Below, piece after piece: positions 51,101 through 59,328 of a stretch of DNA of 60,930 bases; position 1 is the first letter of the stretch, and every line of letters starts with the position of its first letter. A program made the position numbers and the translations under genes. The notes under the pieces are model-generated. The model was not told the origin of the DNA. It was given only the letters and a program-made list of their open reading frames with translations, and made no database searches. The DNA is taken from positions 1 to 60,930 of the forward strand of contig JAZNTV010000098.1 in the NCBI GenBank assembly GCA_045591985.1, in the 5' to 3' direction. Source of the stretch: SIG588 sp045591985. GTDB lineage: Bacteria > Bacillota > Clostridia > Oscillospirales > Acutalibacteraceae.

Positions 51101-51916
51101 GCCATTCAGCAGCGCCCGTTGTCGGCAGTGGCGAACGGTAAGAAGGTCTTCCTGTACAGAGATTCCGACAACCGCGACGTAGAGTTGCAGGTGCCCAACG
51201 GTACACTGTGCGATGAGTTCTACGAGGTGTTGGATGCGTTGTATGTCAACTCCAAGGTCGTGGAAGATATCGGTTTGATCAAGAGCCGCAAGAGAGCCAT
51301 GAGTGAAGCGAAGAACTGCAACTACGAAAGCACGGAGTTCTTCCGCGATATGGCGAACTTCAATCTGCTGCGTTTGTTGGATATGGACGATGCTTCGACT
51401 CATGATTCCTTCGACGGTACGCAGAAGGGATTGGAAGATCTGAAGGCCGAGTTGCGCGACAACAGGGAAGCGCGTTCCAAGCGGCAGGGTAAGGAATGGG
51501 ATCTGTCCAACCTGCCCGATGACAACAAGCGTTACGTAGAGAATGCCACGAGCTTGTTTGCCATCCCGCTGATGTTCTATTGCACGTTGCCGAATTCCGG
51601 CCGTTACATTTCGGAGATCACGGCGATGGTCGAAGCGGTCATCGATGTGTTCCGTGAAGAGTACAGCAAGTGGGAGAAGGCTGAAGACGTCAAGTTCGTT
51701 CTCTGCAACCGCTTGACCGACGAGTTGAACCTTTTGAAGCGCAACTACAAGTTCTATATGGATAATCTGCGTGCGCCGATTGCCAGCGAGAACCCGGTTA
51801 TCGATATTATCCAGAGAAAGATCCGCGACGTGATCCTTTCCGCTCCCGAACCGGAAGATTATGAGGCGCTGCTGGATAAGGTTGCCAAGGAGTTTAAGGA
51901 TAACGAAAACGGCTAA
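48197..51916 (+). CDS. tubulin/FtsZ-superfamily protein (Tubulin_2 type)
   Basis: 1239 aa. The first 170 residues carry the GTP-binding pattern: LFVGVGGTGCKIVKKVADL (T1 loop, residues 18-36), LCLDTNVNDLSS (T2/T3 region, 49-60), GAGQVRAISR, and the tubulin signature ASTASGGTGSGIILP (T4 loop, GGTGSG at 160-165). The rest (residues 300-1239) is a long, mostly helical, unassigned region with charged segments. There is no TM or signal peptide, so it is cytosolic. It probably binds GTP and assembles into a filament or scaffold at the membrane; assembly is inferred, not seen. AGGAGAGAG lies seven bases from the ATG. It lies 90 bases after the vWA gene. Confidence 0.9.
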   Translation: MQVKKEKLKPNEVVAPTLFVGVGGTGCKIVKKVADLCLPEEKENINFLCLDTNVNDLSSVANGKSKIYWVQTSNTQTVGSYLDYDEEARKKWFPKNAVMYDKTVSEGAGQVRAISRLALNSTIKTGKIRPLYDAVDDLFRKTGKEMKQAMRVVIASTASGGTGSGIILPLSMFIRDYVKEKYPNTSLIVRSLILLPETLDSVIDSQTERDSQARNAYATVKELNAFMMKGSGFIDLDEDLKQFSDLHVNVSIAGSDKQKPLSLLPMDFCFLMDGQDAEDSTMISIGQYIDQAAQALYEQNIGPMQKKAFSVEDNIIKEMTKPGNYGRNRFGGIGAGVICYPYEKIADYVAYDLAIDSIGGEGDATKWTKYDKAVEAYRAEQKKRGIPMSTWDSYGKVYCDKLINAKDNFSKDLINTFELENLDDKIESFMQSFEEMAFTTVMEDNRFANTYTSAKKWKDKPNFGASESKISVAVNALKNFAGKAEAKSKDGKPVIESVVNNWVEAVMTNDQKTIVIEDSYSIESLLRNAQSELFHPCAARYVLYRLMEKYKEKIESDDHKNALKAVQAYKTKEYNLKFAKETVVGIESLGRLMIDQPTIIDKMKGYNALNEVANQDIPAYFRKLEEYCKKEAVHAAYEKAYPYVKAFAEQFEQFFNTFVYKVKDLSRKKIDMIDELHYKKGDSFMNICATEELMQELSKYSLQKAQKETTMLNSDINGDIFDAVKKNAIFKMELDNADGGYIDVDRRKDIFDDILIGYFKNSVREKCDDIDRDIIGAIELEQRLKERIRLRNENDGDNQVFERVSTEDAKRHILEVVKMGERIAAPSVQRATNEEPREIKVCAYNKCLLDNRKFPVKEMMPNGEPVDTVSKYEIHFYNALYNLTPNKLKKFAAPFETETGKKSAGTYHKAYCDYSRLIGPDSTKNAAISTHIDKAWDSIKSMPELDFGYQDQVIKKVHKAFVYGLIHHAIQQRPLSAVANGKKVFLYRDSDNRDVELQVPNGTLCDEFYEVLDALYVNSKVVEDIGLIKSRKRAMSEAKNCNYESTEFFRDMANFNLLRLLDMDDASTHDSFDGTQKGLEDLKAELRDNREARSKRQGKEWDLSNLPDDNKRYVENATSLFAIPLMFYCTLPNSGRYISEITAMVEAVIDVFREEYSKWEKAEDVKFVLCNRLTDELNLLKRNYKFYMDNLRAPIASENPVIDIIQRKIRDVILSAPEPEDYEALLDKVAKEFKDNENG

Positions 51917-51933
51917 TCAAAAAAGAAACGGAG

Positions 51934-54039
51934 ATGAGTGGTTTGTTCACAGTTTTAATAGCTGAAAAAGAACATATTGATGCCATACGACAGGAAAACA
52001 AACTGTTTTTCGAACCGTTTCTGGAGAACAAAGAAGTAGTATTCTGCGAATGGAACCCCGCGGGGCAGAGTCTTCAAGACTCTGTCCCCGGGTTGCTGGA
52101 TGCTGTCGGTCGTCGCAAGGAGTGGCGTGCGGTGATTATCAATCCGCACACCGCCGATTCCTTGAAGTTGCAGAATCCGTTTGATGTTGTGGATTACAGC
52201 GCGGTTACGTCGGCGGTGATGCCGGCGCGTCAACCGGACGAAGGGGAGACGTGCGATGCGTGGGAAGCACGTTGGAAAGCCTACTTTCAAGAACTGTCGA
52301 AACAGAAGGAAGAGGTTTACAAAAGCGCGTTGGAAATTCCTTTGCAAAAGTTGGCCACCTGGCTTTGCTTCCGACCGGAGGATTACATCTTAAATGAAGT
52401 GCAGGAAACGCAGACTGCTCACGATTGGGCCCTGAAAATGATCGGGCGCGATGACGTGAAACCCGGCGTATTGCTGGAAGCTATGGAGAGAAGTCAATAC
52501 AAAGATGAACTGCGCATAAAAGAAAGGATTCGCCGTTCGTTTATGACAGGAAGTTTGTTGAATATTTCTCATCCCATCGAAATCCATTGCATTTCGTTGC
52601 GTACGGCAGAAGGAAGTTTCTTCGATCCGGACGATTATTGGCGTGTGCGTCAAGTAAGCGAGTATTCGACCTTTACGGATCGGAACATGTACTTCGATAA
52701 GATGCGCTTTATGGTGTTTGATCTGCTTCCGCAGTCTCATCGTAATTTCCGCACGGATTATATCCGTTTCTTAGCATCGGTGCTGATCTTTGTATCCAAT
52801 CCCGTTCCGAGTAGCGGTATGCAGGCGCGTCGATTGTATGAGTTGGAAGTGGAGACGGACGATACACCGCTGTGTACGTTGGTCACCTCCTACGACCAGA
52901 AATTGGCAGCTACCTTTGATGTCATTGAAAACGAGATGGAAAACATCCGCGGCGAGATTCCGGGTGAGTTGACCGATAAAGTTGCTGCAGCAATGTTCTG
53001 CACGCCTCAAGATGTTGCGGTACTGTTGGATGAATCCTGTAATCCGGAGAAGGCAATTGCCGAAAAGGATTACGGTCTGTTTTTGGATTCTCCCGAAAAT
53101 GAGTTTTACAAATGGAATCGGGATTACCAAAAGTCTCAAGAGACCTTGGCGTATATCGCCAAGCAACAGTCACGTGCCGTCCGTAAGAGTGTGAAGCAAA
53201 CGAATTTGGCAAGCGAAGTGACCGATGTTAACGTCACCCGTCTGACACCGCTTCAGATCGATGATGTGCGTGAATATACGGATGCCGAGGAAAATAAGAT
53301 GATCGCATCGATTCCTCCGGATCTTACCGATCTCTCCTTGTACACCGATCGTATGGAGGAGGAGTCGGCTAAGGTTAAGAAGGTCATTAACGGCCGCATG
53401 ACCCAAAAGACGACGATCGGTTTGGGCCTGCTCAGTTTAGGGCTGTATCTTATTTGCTTCTTGCCGTTCCTGTTTTCCAACAACGGTTCTCCCAAAACCG
53501 TCACGACCGCGGTTCTCTTCGGCGGTGTGATGCTGGGGGCGTTGGCGGCGATCCTGTTCGTTTGTTTGTTTTTCCTGCGTTCGTCTGTCTTGAAGGCTGT
53601 GAAGGGATATAACAGCACCGTACGGAAGGTCATGGCGGATATCGAACAATCGTTGGATTGTTTTTCTCAATATCTGAGTGCTGCTTGCAACGTGCGTCGC
53701 GGTCATGCTGTCCAAACGTATGCAGACAAAAACGTGGATGTGTATACCAAGAGTTTGCGCATTCGCAAAAAGCATCAAGAGGATATTCGAAAAAGACGGG
53801 CGTTTCTCCAAGAAGGGTATCAAGATTACTTCGGTGATCGTTCTTTCTGTGACGAAGTTATGTCGCGTCCCTATGAGTATGATTTTGATCAGACAACGGA
53901 ATATGCCTATCCGGCACCGTTCCTTGCAGGGGATCGTCGACAGATTGAATTTATCAGTGCGGGTAACTATGTGGAGGTTCCGTCCAGTTACGTCGTGCGT
54001 ATTTTAGTAAGAATGGAGGGACTGTATGAAAAGCAGTGA
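51934..54039 (+). CDS. two-TM membrane protein of the tubulin operon, unknown function
   Basis: 701 aa with a large cytosolic N-domain (1-488), two TM helices (LSLGLYLICFLPFLFSNN, ~498-516; VLFGGVMLGALAAILFVCLF, ~522-548) and a C-terminal cytosolic tail with coiled-coil-like character (SLRIRKKHQEDIRKRRAF). The N-terminus (FTVLIAEKEHIDAIRQEN ... WRAVIINP) could be an alpha/beta domain, but I recognise no family. The ATG at 51934 abuts GGAG; a TTG at 51943 is at a better spacing and may be the true start. It lies 17 bases after the tubulin-like gene and overlaps the next by 14 bases. Likely a membrane anchor or adaptor. Confidence 0.75.
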   Translation: MSGLFTVLIAEKEHIDAIRQENKLFFEPFLENKEVVFCEWNPAGQSLQDSVPGLLDAVGRRKEWRAVIINPHTADSLKLQNPFDVVDYSAVTSAVMPARQPDEGETCDAWEARWKAYFQELSKQKEEVYKSALEIPLQKLATWLCFRPEDYILNEVQETQTAHDWALKMIGRDDVKPGVLLEAMERSQYKDELRIKERIRRSFMTGSLLNISHPIEIHCISLRTAEGSFFDPDDYWRVRQVSEYSTFTDRNMYFDKMRFMVFDLLPQSHRNFRTDYIRFLASVLIFVSNPVPSSGMQARRLYELEVETDDTPLCTLVTSYDQKLAATFDVIENEMENIRGEIPGELTDKVAAAMFCTPQDVAVLLDESCNPEKAIAEKDYGLFLDSPENEFYKWNRDYQKSQETLAYIAKQQSRAVRKSVKQTNLASEVTDVNVTRLTPLQIDDVREYTDAEENKMIASIPPDLTDLSLYTDRMEEESAKVKKVINGRMTQKTTIGLGLLSLGLYLICFLPFLFSNNGSPKTVTTAVLFGGVMLGALAAILFVCLFFLRSSVLKAVKGYNSTVRKVMADIEQSLDCFSQYLSAACNVRRGHAVQTYADKNVDVYTKSLRIRKKHQEDIRKRRAFLQEGYQDYFGDRSFCDEVMSRPYEYDFDQTTEYAYPAPFLAGDRRQIEFISAGNYVEVPSSYVVRILVRMEGLYEKQ

Positions 54040-57000
54040 TATCGTATTTTTCATTGAACTTTTAATATCGTTCCTTCCGTTTGTCCTGTTCGCCTTTTTC
54101 AATGGTAAGGCAAACGTAAAAAAGGAAAATCGCCATCGGCAATACCTAATGCCGCTTGTGGCGGTGGTCTACAGCGTGGTGCTGTTGATCTTCCTTCCGC
54201 AGGTTGCCGACTTTTTGACAAAGGCGTTCTTAAGTTTTGCTGATCTGTTTGACAAGATAAAGCTTCCGATGGTGGGCGATTTCGTTCACGATCTCTATAT
54301 GCGTTGGGGCATTTATCTGGAACTGGTCGTGTTTAATACGGGGGCGTTGTTGGTTTACGTGCTCCTCAAGCGCGTACTGACGGCATCGTTCAGTAAAGCC
54401 AAGGTGCGTGCCTCTTCCTTTATCGGTAAGGCTATAGGGATTTTCTATTCCTACGATGAAATGGAAGCCCGTTGGTACATTAAGAACCACTTCGGCCAGG
54501 CGCGTACCTTTATGAAGACAGCCTACTTCGGGTGCTGTTTCGTTTCCGGTGTCGCGTTGTTGGTTTCTTGCGGATTGTGCAAGTACCATTTGATCAGTGC
54601 ACCGTTTTACCCCGTTTTTGCGATCATTATCCTCGGCGAGATCGCTTTCTTTATCGATGGTATCGCACCGGGGGAGGGCAAATCGAGTTTGGCAATACAG
54701 GCGGATCGTTCCACGCGTGTGGCCATGTATCCACTGTTGCGCAAACCGCTGCACATTTTGTTCGGCGATAAGCTTTCGGCCGACGGAACGACGGTGAATA
54801 ACGGTGGATTGGTCGGCGGTGCTATTGAGGATATCCTCGCAGAGCTGGAACAAAACGGTGGCCATATCGGCAAGAACTATGCCGCGTTTATTCGCAAAAA
54901 GAGCGAAGGCGGTCTGAAGCCCAATGTGGATTATGTTCGCTGCGGTTACGATCTGGCAACCGGAAAAAGTTTGTTGTTCAACACCCCGTTCTATGACAAA
55001 CTGAATCCGTATGTGTTCTATGCCATCAATCGCGAACTGCTGACGGGCGGTAAAGTGTTGATCGTCTTGGGTCGTCACGGCACCGAAGGGGATCTGCAAC
55101 AGTGGTCCGCCGAGGGCATGCAGGCGGTGTCCAATGTTCCCGATCTGTGGAAGATCCGTGTGCTTTCCGATCAAAAAGCGAACGAGGAAGATCTGCCGGA
55201 TATCGGTATCATTTCGCGTTCCGGTGTGCACGATCTGGATATTCACAAAAACAATCTGCCGTTTTTGCGAAAGGTGTCCTTTGTGATTGTGGTGGAACCG
55301 TCCCGTTTGGTGACTACGGCACAGATCGGTTTGAACCTGTTGGTCAAATGCTGCGGCAAAGAGCGTGCGATTACGTTCTGCTCGGTCGATCGTAACTGCG
55401 ACGGCTTGGTGGATGCGTTGTCTCACATTTTGATGACCAATATCACCGAAGTATCTGCTACGGAATATCCGCACGGTGTCAGTTCCTACATGTATTGGAC
55501 GGCCGACAACGACTATTGGCAACATCGTATTTTGCCGGGCATTTCCCGTTGCTTGGGTATCGGTACGGAATTGTCCGTGGTAGCGCTTAAAAACCAGGTG
55601 AAAAGGGCCGTATGGTACGGTGGTGAAGCGTTCCCTGTGCGCGATGCACACTGGATCGCCAAGCAGTACTACCACGATCTGTTGGAGTATGCGCAGTTGC
55701 CGACCAACCAAGAAACCTTCGATAAGAGTTTTCTGGCATCTTTCAACATGTGTAACGAACGCGTGAGCGACTATTCGTATATCACCGTGGAAGACGATCG
55801 TAACAACCTGTTCGAAACGCGCCGCAATTTTGCAACGATTGCCGAAGTACAAGGGTTTGTCAACGTTATTTCTTCGGAATATATGTTGCGCGAGTATATG
55901 TCCACCAACACGGAGTTGTTTACGGCGGATGCCAAAGCTATTCCGTATGTTACGGCCGATTATGCTCGTACCAAGCGTAATGCGATTCTGTCCCTGTGCT
56001 TGCTTCTTTGCATCGATTCGGTGAAAGAAGAGGTCTTACATCGACAGATGATCATGCTGAACATCGACACCAAAGATCCGGCCGATGTGATCTGGAAGGA
56101 AATTTGTGTCATTTTCGGCAATGGATCGGATGTCGACAAAGGGGGGAATATGATCCTCTCCGTCAAGACACGCACAGGCGAAACGGTATGCTTTAAGAAA
56201 GAGGAAACCCTTCTCTTCAAGCGTGCTTATTCGATCGAAAGCGGTAAGTTCGAAAGTGTATACACGATTGAAAATGCCGATTTCTCGCGCATTATTTTGG
56301 ATGACTTGCAAAATGCCAGCTACATTGCCGAGCAGGAAAGCAAGGATGAGTACATCGGTACCGAACTGAAAGGTCATGTATATCAAAAGTATATGCCCGG
56401 TCAGTTCTTTACCTTGAACGGCAAGTATTATGAGATGGTTTCCACGGCAATCGATAACCGTATTCTGTTGCGTCGTGCATCGGAACATATCGGCGGTCGT
56501 TTGGCATATCGTCAGATCCGTAACTATACGATTCACCACCTCGAGGATTCGGCCTCTATGGGGGCGCTGAAGACGGTGAATAATATTGATATTCATTATC
56601 AATTCGCCGACTTCTCGGTGGAAACGCCGGGATATTGGAAGATGCGCGCTTATAACGATTTTGATAACGGCGACCTGGTGAAGGTCAACGGTGTGCCTAC
56701 GCGTGAGTACCATCACAAGCAAATCCTGAAGTTCGACTTCTCCAAACTGGGTGATGCCTTTACCGATTCGGTTAGAATGACGTTGACCAACCTCTTGAAT
56801 GAGGTGTTTGTAACGTTGTTTGCCGACAATCAACCCTTTATTTCGGCAATTACCCCCGGAAACTTCGAAGCACCGATCACGTATAACCTCCGGTTGGAAG
56901 AGGGACTTGAGGGTGCCGAAAAGTGTATCTTCATTATCGAAGACAGTCAGTTGGATATCGGTCTGCTGGTTGCGGTGGAACGCAATGTCAAGCGTATCTT

Positions 57001-57967
57001 GCAGATCATTTCCGACTACCTTACATGGAATGCCGAGATGATCGAAGAGAGCCTCAACCCGAAGGAAGAGCTGGAAGAAGAGGTTGACGAACCGGAGACC
57101 GTCGAGGAGAAACCCGAAAAGAAGGGCTTCTTCCGTCGGATCGGCGCCTGGTTCAAGAACTTGTTCAAGAAGAAGGGCAAGAAGGGTAAGGGGGAAGAAG
57201 CCGAATTGCCCGAGGTTCCCGAACAGGATTACATGATGATCTACGGCAAACCGCATAAGTTTGTCAACGGTAAGTGGGTGCGCTGCTCGAAGAAAGAATT
57301 CAATGAGAAGATGGCGAATCGCCATAAGAAAATCGAAGAACGCGAGCAAGCCGAAAAGGAAGCGGCCGAAAAGGCGGCTGAGGAAGAGGCCACTACCGAA
57401 GAAACCACGGAGGAGACGGTGGTAGAAACAACCGAAGAAACCGTGGAAGAGGTGGCGGACGAGCCCGCCGAAGAGACGACGGCTGAGCCCGCCGGAGAGA
57501 CGACGGTTGAGCCTGTCGAAGAGACGGCGGTTGAGCCTGTCGAAGAGACGGCGGACGAGCCTGTCGAGGAACCGACGGACGAGCCTGTCGAAGAGACGGC
57601 GGACGAGCCTGTCGAGGAACCGACGGACGACACTGTCGAGGAACTGATGGACGACACTGTCGAAGAAACGACAGATGACCTCGCCGAGGAAGTGACAGAA
57701 GAAGCGGCGCCGACGAGCGAAGAGTTGTCTCCCAAGGAGCGCAAGAAGGCCGCCAAAGCCGCTGCTAAGGCGGAAAAGAAAGCTGCCAAGGAGAAAAAGA
57801 AGGCCAACAAGCTGGAAGAAAAACTTCGTAAAAAGCAAGAAAAAGCGGCTAAGAAGGCCAAGCCTGCAGCAGATCCTGTCGAGCAAGAACCGGCGGAAGA
57901 GTCTGTAAGCGAAGCGGAAGAGGTCGCACAAGCTCCAAGTGAAGGCGAGGTGAGCGATGATGCATGA
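54026..57967 (+). CDS. multi-TM protein with degenerate SF2-helicase-like core and acidic/basic repeat tail
   Basis: 1313 aa. About five TM helices fall in residues 1-215. The cytosolic part has a helicase-like succession: ATGKSLLFNTPFYDKL near 311 (like motif I), GGKVLIVLGRHG near 347 (Ia), FVIVVEPSRL near 420 in place of DExH, and AITFCSVDRNC where SAT is expected. A late segment, CIFIIEDSQLDIGLLVAVER (near 968), resembles the end of DUF1998/MrfA-type regions without the Cys cluster. Residues 1010-1060 are basic, then an acidic ETADEPVEEP-type repeat and an Ala/Lys-rich coil. Real ATP use is uncertain because key residues differ. ATG with GGAGG seven bases upstream. Confidence 0.6.
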   Translation: MKSSDIVFFIELLISFLPFVLFAFFNGKANVKKENRHRQYLMPLVAVVYSVVLLIFLPQVADFLTKAFLSFADLFDKIKLPMVGDFVHDLYMRWGIYLELVVFNTGALLVYVLLKRVLTASFSKAKVRASSFIGKAIGIFYSYDEMEARWYIKNHFGQARTFMKTAYFGCCFVSGVALLVSCGLCKYHLISAPFYPVFAIIILGEIAFFIDGIAPGEGKSSLAIQADRSTRVAMYPLLRKPLHILFGDKLSADGTTVNNGGLVGGAIEDILAELEQNGGHIGKNYAAFIRKKSEGGLKPNVDYVRCGYDLATGKSLLFNTPFYDKLNPYVFYAINRELLTGGKVLIVLGRHGTEGDLQQWSAEGMQAVSNVPDLWKIRVLSDQKANEEDLPDIGIISRSGVHDLDIHKNNLPFLRKVSFVIVVEPSRLVTTAQIGLNLLVKCCGKERAITFCSVDRNCDGLVDALSHILMTNITEVSATEYPHGVSSYMYWTADNDYWQHRILPGISRCLGIGTELSVVALKNQVKRAVWYGGEAFPVRDAHWIAKQYYHDLLEYAQLPTNQETFDKSFLASFNMCNERVSDYSYITVEDDRNNLFETRRNFATIAEVQGFVNVISSEYMLREYMSTNTELFTADAKAIPYVTADYARTKRNAILSLCLLLCIDSVKEEVLHRQMIMLNIDTKDPADVIWKEICVIFGNGSDVDKGGNMILSVKTRTGETVCFKKEETLLFKRAYSIESGKFESVYTIENADFSRIILDDLQNASYIAEQESKDEYIGTELKGHVYQKYMPGQFFTLNGKYYEMVSTAIDNRILLRRASEHIGGRLAYRQIRNYTIHHLEDSASMGALKTVNNIDIHYQFADFSVETPGYWKMRAYNDFDNGDLVKVNGVPTREYHHKQILKFDFSKLGDAFTDSVRMTLTNLLNEVFVTLFADNQPFISAITPGNFEAPITYNLRLEEGLEGAEKCIFIIEDSQLDIGLLVAVERNVKRILQIISDYLTWNAEMIEESLNPKEELEEEVDEPETVEEKPEKKGFFRRIGAWFKNLFKKKGKKGKGEEAELPEVPEQDYMMIYGKPHKFVNGKWVRCSKKEFNEKMANRHKKIEEREQAEKEAAEKAAEEEATTEETTEETVVETTEETVEEVADEPAEETTAEPAGETTVEPVEETAVEPVEETADEPVEEPTDEPVEETADEPVEEPTDDTVEELMDDTVEETTDDLAEEVTEEAAPTSEELSPKERKKAAKAAAKAEKKAAKEKKKANKLEEKLRKKQEKAAKKAKPAADPVEQEPAEESVSEAEEVAQAPSEGEVSDDA
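57440..57690. repeat. in-frame imperfect repeats encoding acidic tail
   Basis: DNA encoding alternating P-V-E-E-T and D-E-P-V-E-E-P units. Several 24-45-base blocks recur with few changes. Confidence 0.7.
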
Positions 57968-59243
57968 AGAAAACAACCGGTTTGAAAACGAACAGCAAGA
58001 AAGAGCTCTTGAGCCCTCGATGTCTTTAGGTGAAGAACCGCAAGAAGTGTCTTCTGTTGAAATCGAACTCGCCGAGGAAACTCCCGCCGAGGAGACTCCC
58101 GCCGAGGAGATTCCCGCTGAGGAGACTCCCGCCGAGGAGATTCCCGCTGAGGAGACTCCCGCTGAGGAGACTCCCGCCGAGGAGATTCCCGCTGAGGAGA
58201 CTCCCGCTGAGGAGACTCCCGCCGAGGAAACTCCCGCCGAGGAGACTCCCGCTGAGGAGACTCCCGCTGAGGAGACTCCCGCTGAGGAGACTCCCGCCGA
58301 GGAAACTCCCGCTGAGGAGACTCCCGCTGAGGAGACTCCCGCTGAGGAGACTCCCGCTGAGGAGACTCCCGCTGAGGAGGGCGAGGTGGGTATCTTCTCG
58401 AAACCGTTGCCGTATCATGAGCGGTATTATTTGCGATATCGCGAAGGAAAACGCAGTGTGCCGTTGGATCTGGACGGCACCAAGGACTTCCTTCAGGGCA
58501 TAGGTTTTGACGGCGGTGAACTTCGCCAGGCGCGCGAAGGGAAGGATTGGGCGGAGATTTTCCGTAATGCCGGCAGAAATAAGGGCAAAACGATTTGTTC
58601 CTATTGCCGTACGGAAATTGCCGGAGTGGATTATTACCGTCTTCCCGATGGGCGTACACGTTGTACCTCTTGCAGCAACTCGCTTGTGAAGACCAAGGCG
58701 GAGATCGAAGAGTTGTGCGGAAGAGTCATAACCAATTTGGACAATTTCTTTGGCGCGACCATTGATGTGCCGATTTCTATTGAAGTTGTGGAAGAACGTA
58801 AGCTCAAAAGACGCCTCGGTATCCCGCTTGGTACACAGGACAGCGACAGTGTGCTGATCCTCGGTGTGGCTATCAATAAAAAGAAGAAATACAGCATCAT
58901 TTTGGAAAACGGTGCACCGCGTATTTCGCTGATTGCCACGTTCGCTCACGAATTGACCCACATTTGGCAATATACTCATTGGGATGTCAAGAAAGAGTTG
59001 AAGAAATGCCCGAAAGACAAGCGCTTGCTGATTTATGAAGGCATGGCAAAGTGGGTAGAGATTCAATATCTGTATTTGATCGGTGAGACGGCGGTAGCCA
59101 AACGAGAGGAGTTTTTCACTCGCAGACGGCAAGATGAATACGGTATTGGATTTTGCTTGTATGAAGATAAGTACCCGTTGTCTCGTGAGGCTATGATGTG
59201 TGAGGAAACACCGTTTATTACGGATTCCTATCCTATCGACTGA
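57957..59243 (+). CDS. DA1-like zinc metallopeptidase with zinc ribbon and PAEET repeats
   Basis: 428 aa. After a short head, residues ~38-141 are about 20 pentapeptides (PAEET, a few PAEEI). A zinc ribbon follows: C214-x2-C217 ... C236-x2-C239 (KTICSYCRTEIAGVD, TRCTSCSN), then a gluzincin-like active site H331-E-L-T-H335 (FAHELTHIWQYTHW) with the downstream ligand in IYEGMAKWVEIQYLYL (E361). The zinc-finger plus HExxH plus E-G-x-A pattern resembles the DA1-type peptidase domain, known from the plant ubiquitin-activated peptidase DA1 and from bacteria. Cytosolic. ATG at 57957 with GAGGTGAG upstream; overlap of 11 bases with the previous gene. A protease role, perhaps processing a system component, is inferred. 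Confidence 0.8.
   Translation: MMHEENNRFENEQQERALEPSMSLGEEPQEVSSVEIELAEETPAEETPAEEIPAEETPAEEIPAEETPAEETPAEEIPAEETPAEETPAEETPAEETPAEETPAEETPAEETPAEETPAEETPAEETPAEETPAEETPAEEGEVGIFSKPLPYHERYYLRYREGKRSVPLDLDGTKDFLQGIGFDGGELRQAREGKDWAEIFRNAGRNKGKTICSYCRTEIAGVDYYRLPDGRTRCTSCSNSLVKTKAEIEELCGRVITNLDNFFGATIDVPISIEVVEERKLKRRLGIPLGTQDSDSVLILGVAINKKKKYSIILENGAPRISLIATFAHELTHIWQYTHWDVKKELKKCPKDKRLLIYEGMAKWVEIQYLYLIGETAVAKREEFFTRRRQDEYGIGFCLYEDKYPLSREAMMCEETPFITDSYPID
58072..58380. repeat. 15-bp in-frame tandem repeat (about 20 copies)
   Basis: Units near GAGGAGACTCCCGCT with synonymous (C/T at the Ala codon, G/A at the Glu codon) and rare Thr-to-Ile changes. The unit keeps the frame, so expansion or contraction would alter only linker length. 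Confidence 0.9.
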
Positions 59244-59263
59244 TCGCAGTTGGTACGTAAAAG

Positions 59264-59296
59264 GATACACCCCATGGATTTCCAATGGGGTGTATC
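59264..59296 (+). terminator. possible terminator after the operon
   Basis: A 12-bp perfect stem (GATACACCCCAT / ATGGGGTGTATC) with a 9-base loop, 20 bases after the stop. There is no T-run, so it may be an mRNA-stabilising hairpin or a weak terminator. Confidence 0.45.
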
Positions 59297-59328
59297 TGTA
59301 TACAAGCGTATTGTGCAAGGAGTAGAAT

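Noticed and set aside
56036..57976. 646-codon minus-strand frame opposite the helicase-like gene
   Set aside because: Its Leu/Phe/Arg-rich repeats are the reverse of the acidic tail; not a gene.
58072..58380. Possible CRISPR-like array
   Set aside because: Units are 15 bp, contiguous and in-frame without spacers; it is a coding tandem repeat.
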